From: Paulownia fortunei
Lineage: Eukaryota > Streptophyta > Magnoliopsida > Lamiales > Paulowniaceae
Length of the DNA: 64,000 bases
Reading direction: 5' to 3'
Assembly: GCA_019321725.1 (NCBI GenBank)
Contig: CM033109.1
Location: 17,949,993 to 18,013,992, forward strand
Shown: positions 57,020 to 64,000 of the stretch, one piece after another
Layout of the letters: each line of letters begins with the position of its first letter
Numbering within the stretch: position 1 is the first letter of the stretch
The notes under the pieces: generated by a model
Seen by the model: the letters and a program-made list of their open reading frames with translations, nothing else
Told to the model about the DNA's origin: nothing
Database searches by the model: none
Made by a program: the position numbers and the translations under genes

Positions 57020-59874
57020 TATAATATCCAAGCCTCACACTACTCACTTGGCCAATATGTTCATGCACAACATACTACTTATATACTAATTTGCATTAAC
57101 ATTTACATCGCATCTTTTATAACATTCTTAATCATTATACCTCTAATGCTATCACTTGATATTAGTGGTTAAGATCCTACAACCTAATTAAGTAATTCTA
57201 TATGTAGATAAGAAAAAGAATAGATTGGTCAATATATTGAATATTCATAGGTTATATGTTATAGTTTTAGAAGTGTAAAAGGTGTCATTAGTAACTTATA
57301 TGATTCGATTCAATTAGATCGAGGTGTTTTAAGGGTATACATCAATAGATTAACATACTTGGGATATCGAACATGATATAATATGATTTAAGTGTCATAT
57401 TACAAGGTCTATATGTGTATATGATTTTAGAAATGCAAACTAGACAATCATTTAAGAATCGGGTGTCAATCGGTTTAGAGACTGAATGAACGATTAAGAA
57501 ATTAGGACAAACATTTATTATCCGATCGTATGGAAATTAAAATAGGCCATAAATAGATAAATAGATATTGAGAAAAACTAGATTGGAGCTGTACAAGATG
57601 TGGAAAATATCAGATTTGAGCCACCACTTGACACCCCAAGCTTTGTCACCTTAATCTTTCACCTCAACCTTTCTTCATTTCAATCATTGAACACGTCATA
57701 AACTATTTTTTGAGCTATTTCACATCACAAACCTTCATATGGAATTTTAGAATTTGCTCTGAAGTAATTCCAAGTAAAGAAAAAAAGTGAAGGAAGCAAA
57801 AGGAAGTAGGGAAGAGCAAGTAGGAACTTAAAACTGTGCATAGGTAAGTTTAACTCATGTTAAACTTGAATTGTTTTAGGGGTTATGATTTTTAAAGATT
57901 GTATTATTGTTTATAATCATGTTAGGATGTTATTTGTGGTCATATAATTCACAAAAGAAGGATTTTTAGTTGCAAAATCACAATAAAAATCATTAGGGAT
58001 AGAAAATATATACTTACTGATTTTTTATATTAAAGCTTTATATATGTATAATAACTTGATTAAAATCTGTGTATTTCACCATATATGTGTTTATATATGA
58101 GTCTAGGTGATGTATGTAAGTTTAGAGAGGTTACAAATTAAAATATAGTGTGATAATTAAAAAGATGCTCAAAACTGTCTTCTTTAAATTTCAGATTCTG
58201 TTCTACGTGAATGGGGCTGGTTTTACAATAATAAATCCATTAATTTTGGCATTACTTTAACCTGGTTGTCTCCTTATATATGTTATCTAAGTGTGGTAAA
58301 AATTTGAGAGTAATTGTATATGCTTAGGGATGTCAAAATTATCATACAACTAAATTGGATAGCAAGTAAATATGAAAATGTGATTCTGTCCCATTTGATA
58401 ACTTATCATATTTCAACCTAAACAGGTTGCTATTTAGTGTTAACAATTAGGTACATGATATTAGATTTATAATACTTCAATTATATGATATTTACATGTA
58501 TCTAAGATGAGAAATTAAGGTATTTGAGGGACTAGATTGGATTCTACTTTGTAAAACATAGATAGCTTGGTGTTTAAGGTCTCAATATAATACTTTACGC
58601 TTTTGACTTGCCAAATTGGGAATGGTGCTTGATGTTGGATAATATTACAGGCTGTTTTACATCTAAGATTGGAGTGGAACAATAAACAAATCTAAACTAA
58701 GCCACCAACCAAGTGAAAGGTAAGTAAAGATCTATTTGCAACTACAATGCATGAACATAGTATAGCTTGAAACATTTATACCTAATGTGTTGATGATATT
58801 AAATTTGACTGAGAGTCTTATTATTCTTAAAACATGTTGAGAGCAAGGTGACTTGTGTTTCATATTGAACATACCATTCATGAGCATTTACATGTACATG
58901 CACGGCATATAAGTATAGTGGAGATTCTTGCATGCACGATATGATTTGAGTCATAATTTTCAGAAAGAAAATATTTTGGTTAGCCACTACTAGTGTATTG
59001 AGGCATACGAGGCATGCTTATGTGATATTTTAGGACTCCGCGAGTGTTATTTCTTGGAGGATCACAGGGGTTGACAGGGGGCGTACTTTTGGTGGTTTGA
59101 GAGGGTGGACCACTTAATTGTGCCTTTATTGACTCCGCCAGTGGAAAAACTTCTAAAGGATCACAGGGGAAGACAGGAGGTGGACCTCTGTGATCCCAGG
59201 AGATGGCCCTTGGACTGAGTTAATTTGTTTATGGCCATGTGATTATTAATATTCTTCCAAACTCTATCTGGTGCATAGTAGGTGGGCCAAATGCCCAATA
59301 AATGAAGTGATTTTTAATAAAAACTCTTTGATTTATGAGTACTCAATTTGACACATTTATAACATCATATCTTAGAGTTAAGTTGCATGAGATTTTATAT
59401 CATACTCTTGACATGCATGATTTTTACTTATTGAGCGTTAGCTTATCTAGTTCATGCATTGTTGGTGAACATGGTGAGATTTGAGACCTTTGGTTTACTG
59501 GCTAGCAATGGAGCTCCTACAGGCTTTCAAAGATCAATGTACTTGGATGATGACCTGTTCGACTATTTTGTGGGCTGTGTTTTTTATTTTACCGTTACTG
59601 TATTGTATTAGTGACTTTATCCTGTATATCACTTTCAAAACTCCTTTGTGATAGAGAGTTTGGGTTTGTGATGGTTTTAATAGACTTGGTTAATGTTTAA
59701 TAACTACCTATGTATATACAGTGTTACATGATATGAAAGCACTTTACTTTTATCAATATTTTGTTGAACTGAGTAGAAAAAGAAGAAAAAGTTATACACA
59801 TGCATACGTGCTCAAATTATGTAGCACAGGTTGTTTATATATATATTTATATATATTGTTGGGAGGTTGTGATA
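57020..59874 (+). repeat. 3' LTR of element E
   Basis: TATAATATCC (TG decayed to TA) to GGTTGTGATA, 2855 bp, preceded by the purine tract AATAAGGAGGGAAAA (57005-57019). It aligns end to end with 49447-52313. Confidence 0.92.
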
Positions 59875-59879
59875 CCGTA

Positions 59880-60840
59880 CAACTCATGGGACTAGAAGAA
59901 ACCCATGCAAATACCTACCATTTTCCATATCACCCTAGAGACGGAGTCTCTTCTTCGTTGCCATTGTAGTCGAACCTCTTCTCTTAGGAGTAAAAACATC
60001 TAATTTTTTGGAGTACGATGGTACTGGATACCTACAAGAACACTTGTATAAGTTTTATACCAAAGAAAATCTATATGATTTGATTAATGCTGCTTATTGC
60101 AAAGTCTTTTACATGACACTAGTTAAGCATACCCTGACGTGGTTTAGTCAGTTACCCATGGGGACCGTCCCCAGGTTGGAGTAATTGGTGATCCAGAGAA
60201 GGAGAATGAAGCCATGTGGGAGTATGTCCAGCGTCTCTTAATGGTAATTAAAAAAGTGCCCCATATTAACCATGAGCTTCTAACAGGCATTCTATAGCAA
60301 AACCTTTACCAAAGGAGACTTAATAGTCTATTACTGGGAAACCCTAGTTCCTTGGAAGAGCAGTAGGCCAGAGTAGAGAAGCATATCCATACTATAGAGG
60401 CGTCCATCTCGAGATAGGAACAAAGCATAAGAAAAGAAGAAAGATAAGGCAAACTGAAAGAAGAGAGAGTGATGTCGCACTCCTCCTAACTATTCATGTT
60501 ACACCTCTCTAAATGACCCAATCACGGAAGTCATAATTGTGGTCTTTGTAGTAAGGAATCATCAGCCTTCCAAAAAGTTGAAAGAGGATCTTAGTTGCGA
60601 GCAATCCAACAAGTATTGTTGTTTCCACCGTGATCATAGACACACCACTTAAGAGTGTTATTAATTGAAGAAGGAGATCGAGAAACTTATTGAGAGGGTT
60701 TATCTGAAGGAATTTGTTAACGAAAGCCCCTAGGAAAACCAACAACCACAACACCCTACTGCCAGAAGAAAAACCCCAATGTTAAGCCAGTAGAAGTCAA
60801 GAGAGACACACCAATCCTGACAACCTCTCTATTGTAGAAT
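59880..60840 (+). pseudogene. gag core and zinc finger of element C
   Basis: Resumes after element E. The capsid core is in one frame at about 60010-60185 (FLEYDGTGYLQEHLYKFYTK, AYCKVFYMTLVKHTLTWFSQ, PMGTVPRL). The next part is shifted (EKENEAMWEYVQRLLMVIKK and KHIHTIEASI). The Tat zinc finger follows at about 60609-60720 (CCFHRDHRHTT, stop, ECY, stop, LKKEIEKLIERVYLKEFVNE). Multiple stops. The match of this finger to the one at 1750-1794 supports the Tat assignment. Confidence 0.82.
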
Positions 60841-60899
60841 CATAAACGTCGACTCTGGAGGGCTATTTGGAAAAAATGAAAAGGTTGTATTAAAGGTAT

Positions 60900-61306
60900 A
60901 TAAGAAGGCCTAGTAGAAGCGCGTGCCCAAGACCATCATAATCTTTAGGGTTCTAGCTAACTACTATGTGAAGAAGGTATTAGTAGATAGCGGGAGCACT
61001 ATAGACATCATCTTGTATGATGTTTTTTAGAAGCTAGGGATAGACAATGCATGGTTGGTCCTGGTGAACACTCCCATTGTCAGTTTTTCCCGAGGGACCC
61101 TAAATGCTTTAGGAGAAATCGCATTCCCCAAGTCCCTAGGATCAAGGTAGACCACTAAGTTGGTGAAGTTTTTGGTAGACAAGGCCCCATCAGCCTATAA
61201 TGTAATACTAGAAAGGCCCAACCGTAACCTCTTTCTTGTAGTTGCCTCCACAGTCCCTATGAAGGTGAAGTTCCTTACCCTGACCGGTGTTGGAGAAGTC
61301 GTTGGC
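60900..61306 (+). pseudogene. Protease domain of element C, truncated
   Basis: YYVKKVLVDSGSTIDIILYD (intact D-S-G) at about 60963, a stop, KLGIDNAWLVLVNTPIVSF, then FPKSLGSR. After a stop it gives KLVKFLVDKAPSAYNVILE (61160 on) and VVASTVPMKVKFLTLTGVGE. Ends at TTGGC (61302-61306) where the reverse copia LTR starts. Confidence 0.85.
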
Positions 61307-63487
61307 TGTTGGGTTCGCTATAACCTATGGGGTAAATACAATGAAAATTAAAATTTTAAATAAATCATGCAATAACAATTATTGCATTACCCCCAGTTTT
61401 ATAGTGATTTCAACGATCGATGTTATTAATAATTTAATAAATAAAATATAAAAATAGTGATGATGTAATTCGTTACCCTTTTTGATTCTCCGATTCAGTG
61501 CAAGACTTGAGAAAATTAATTGTCGGATTGTAGCGAATCTCTTACCAAGAATTCTATACGTGCTCCCTTTAAAGAAGTCCACACCTTGGACTAGAATAAC
61601 CAAAATCAAAGAACTTGCTGGTGTTATTTGTTTTCTTCTTCAAGCCTAAAAAGGGAGTGAACATTAATCTTTAATCCAACTGGTGGAATCAAAGATTAAA
61701 TATTTATTGTTATTGTTCTTAATCAAACTAGTGGAAGAAGAACGAAGGAGAGGAGAAGAGAGAAGAATTTTTTTTTCTTTTCTTTTACTTTTTGCCAGTG
61801 ACCGATTTTTGGGAGTGTGTAGAATTTTGAATTTTGTCTTCAATCTTCTATTTGTATGGTGGCTACTAAAATTAGGTCAAACCTAATATTAGCCCCACAT
61901 GTTGATTTAGTTGTTTGGAAAGTCTAACTTTCCTAACAAACCTAATCCACATCAATCTAAACTCCCTTCCCATTCTTCTCCTCAATGGTTGAAAATATGG
62001 CCTAAAATTGGCCACAAATTTTTGGCCCCTCTCTCCCCCAGATACGTTAAACTTATTCCATAAATTCAATCTTGATATCTTATATCAATTAAATAAGAAA
62101 AGTCATTTTTCTTATTAAATTTAATTATTCTAATATTTCAAGTGGGCTTCTACTAAGGAGCTAATTTTAAATTGGGCTTGAACTTCAACAAATATATTAA
62201 TTAATCAAATTAATTAACTAGCCCAAGTTCAATTAATTGATACAATCAATTAATTAATTCACCTCAATTTGAATTCTCAATCTTATTGGGTCCAATTAAA
62301 TAATTTTATTACTAAATTGGATAATTAACTCAACTAATTTGAATTAATTTAATCCTTAATTAATTAATTAATTCAATTAATTAATTATATCCAATTATTT
62401 GGACTAATTTTAAACTAGAGGTTATTCATTCCAAATTATGTGTAACCATTTAGGTTCACTACAAAGCTTGTAGTGGGCTTACAATATTTACAACTTACAA
62501 ATAACAATTATTCTATTGAATTAATCCAATTAATTAATCCGCTTGTAATTAACTCTTTAAAACTAAGAACCTCAATATTCATGAAAATACCTAGCAAGTA
62601 ATCATGGCAAACTAACCTTAGGTGAAATAACAAGTGATCCTATTTCAATTGAAAATACTATGCACATAATGTCCTTCCATAAACTAATCTTCCAATTGAG
62701 TATAGGGTATGGATAAAAGTCAAAACCCTAATCGACTCAATAATTATAATTCCATTTTAAGTTCCAATGACTCTTGATGAATTATTAGAAACCCTTCTCT
62801 GATATTCATCATACATTCGCTAAGGATTTTAGAGTTATAAACTATGAAAACATAGAAGATTCACTTATTCTATCAGATAAATAATAGATTATTTGTTGGC
62901 CACTGATTAACCTTATACATGTAGATGCAATACCCAATGTATTCCCTTGGTGATTGTCAGGTAATCAGGGAATACATCAAAGTAAGACATGACACGTACA
63001 AGATTACTATGGTACCTTAAGTCAAAGGACTGGTCGTACACTATCGTAACATAGAGATTCTTAATTTGATAAATAAATTTTTCAATTAAGAATTTTTGGC
63101 AAGTCAGTTCAGTGTACTTGTCTAACAATCACCCGTATACATGCACTTGCGTCACTATGTTATTATCTATGGAATGAGACATCCTTCTCATGCGAGCATG
63201 CATCATATGAGTGAGTCTATTGAGCTATTTGATGTTCCATCTCAAATATCCCTTGACTTAAAACTTATTTAAGATCAAATCGTTAAAGGCATATTCCATG
63301 ATTGCCATCATATGCGTGACCATGCCCCGTAACTAAATATGATCTAAGTACTTTATCTAGTACACAAAAAATAAATGCAAGATAGAAAGTGCCTTTTATA
63401 TTACTATGATTCTCAATAAGACTGTTTTACAAAATAGAGGAGTACAATACACCCAATCTAATTGGAAACGAGCATCCTACTCTAATA
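61307..63487 (-). repeat. 3' LTR of copia element F
   Basis: Plus-strand view: TGTTGGGTTCGC to ACTCTAATA. It contains an AT-rich section (62200-62400) full of TTAATTAA palindromes. No gene. The most complete LTR of this family in the window and thus the reference for the fragments elsewhere. Confidence 0.82.
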
Positions 63488-63499
63488 ATCTCCCACTTG

Positions 63500-63999
63500 C
63501 CCCAGCTCTAATTACCTATGTATCTAAGGCCCATCTTTTTGGAATGTCCATCGAATACCTTTTATGCTAAGGGCTTCGTAAGTGGATCTGCTATATTTTT
63601 TGCTGAAGCAACTCAATCTATAACAACGTCGCCTCTACCAATGATCTCTTTGATCAAGTGGTATCATCTCATTATGTGCTTGGATCTTTGAGGATACCTT
63701 TATTTTTTTTCTGCACAATGACCCCATTGTTATCACAGTAAATCATTACCGAATCAACAATGGATGAAATTATATCTAACCCTTGAATGAAGTTTCTTAT
63801 CCAAACAACTTTTTTTGTTGTATCTAATTCAACAATATATTCAGCTTCAGTGTAGATTCTACAATCATTTCTTGCTTGGAACTTTTTTGACTATCCGCAC
63901 CACTATTCAGGGTGAATATGTATCCAAACATGGATTTTGAGTCATCTATATCGAATTGAAAACTAGAGTTTATGTGTGATTACAGTTTTAGTTCTCCAT
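63500..63999 (-). pseudogene. Copia RNase H, C-terminal part
   Basis: Minus-strand text gives FGYIFTLNSGA, SKQEMIVESTLKLN (family S-K-Q-x-x-V-x-x-S-T-x-E-A-E), then in a shifted frame TKKVVWIRNFIQGLDIISSI, VMIYCDNNGVI (catalytic D in Y-C-D-N), RYHLIKEI-like, VASAKNIADPLTKPLA, stop, KVFDGHSKKMGLRYIGN. These are ordered motifs of the copia RNase H and its C-terminal tail. At least two frameshifts and several stops. The rest of pol lies beyond 64000. Confidence 0.85.
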
Positions 64000-64000
64000 T

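Larger units (their letters stand above)
49447..59874 (+). mobile_element. Element E: Tekay/Del-type chromovirus (Ty3/gypsy)
   Basis: 10.4 kb with LTRs of 2867 and 2855 bp, an initiator-methionine primer site (TGGTATCAGAGCC), and a GAATTTC-less but typical end: TTTCGAGGATGAAATTTTAATAAGGAGGGAAAAT. The order of domains is gag with CCHC knuckle, protease, RT, RNase H, integrase and a C-terminal chromodomain. The long LTRs and chromodomain point to the Tekay/Del clade. Target duplication CCATA/CCGTA. Most in-frame stops replace Trp, Gln or Arg codons. It is the youngest-looking full element here but is not autonomous. Confidence 0.92.
49004..61306 (+). mobile_element. Element C: Tat-lineage retrotransposon, 5' part, split by elements E and F
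   Basis: Leader and gag N-terminal part at 49004-49446, interrupted by element E, resumed at 59880 with gag core, Tat zinc finger and protease. It is cut at 61306 by the reverse copia element F and pol is not seen before the window ends. Target duplications at both interruptions (CCATA 49442-49446 against CCGTA 59875-59879 for E) confirm that the two parts were once contiguous. Confidence 0.8.
61307..64000 (-). mobile_element. Element F: Ty1/copia retrotransposon, reverse, 3' end only
   Basis: On the minus strand: RNase H end of pol (63999 down to about 63510), polypurine tract (CAAGTGGGAGAT, 63499-63488), then an LTR of 2181 bp (63487-61307) starting TATTAGAGTAGG and ending GAACCCAACA. It splits the protease of element C; left flank TTGGC, right flank outside the window. 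Other fragments of related LTRs in the window (15577-20599, array pieces, 40641-41322) share both LTR ends. Confidence 0.85.

Noticed and set aside
61683..61886. 67-codon plus-strand ORF
   Set aside because: Lies in the copia LTR, low-complexity (Glu/Arg and Phe/Leu runs), no homology recognised.

Overview
This is nuclear DNA of a flowering plant, probably a eudicot (species not identifiable from sequence alone), and it looks like gene-poor heterochromatin. I found no host gene, tRNA, rRNA, operon or CRISPR array. Almost all of it is LTR retrotransposons nested in one another and heavily decayed by stop codons, frameshifts, deletions and CpG loss. The classes are Ty3/gypsy Tat lineage (three elements: A, B, C), Ty3/gypsy Athila (element D plus a tandem array of its 5' end), Ty3/gypsy Tekay/Del-type chromovirus (element E plus a truncated LTR), and a Ty1/copia family with about 2.2-kb LTRs, always found in minus orientation.

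Layout. 41-10883: Tat element A (LTRs 41-448 and 10425-10883), whose integrase is broken by a truncated reverse Tekay-like LTR (5547-8098) and which carries an antisense gene remnant with a visible intron (8100-10088). 11559-25512: Tat element B (LTRs 11559-12327 and 24741-25512). Its pol is interrupted at 15577-20599 by a reverse copia LTR fragment; that fragment holds a solo LTR (15992-18152) which was itself partly duplicated in tandem. Behind pol come minisatellite repeats, an internal polypurine tract and a second antisense gene remnant. 25513-26976: AT-rich sequence with microsatellites and no assignment.

27001-40196: the most unusual region. A composite block of about 3.4 kb (Tat-LTR fragment, then Athila 5' LTR with PBS and gag N-terminus, then reverse copia-LTR end) is repeated head to tail with the same internal junctions each time. 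The array runs into Athila element D (40197-48886, target duplication ACCCA), which sits inside the LTR of Tat element C. Element C continues at 48887-49446, is split by Tekay element E (49447-59874, target duplication CCATA/CCGTA), resumes at 59880-61306, and is then cut by a reverse copia element F (61307 to the window end).

Inferred history: Tat C inserted first, Athila D inserted into its LTR, a copia element inserted into the gag of D (GTGAT duplication), and recombination then multiplied the left part of the nest into an array. Later insertions (A and B near or within a further copy of the Tat-LTR fragment, E into C, F into C) expanded the locus. None of the elements looks autonomous. 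The chromodomain end of E and the YVDD box of A are among the few well-preserved coding pieces.
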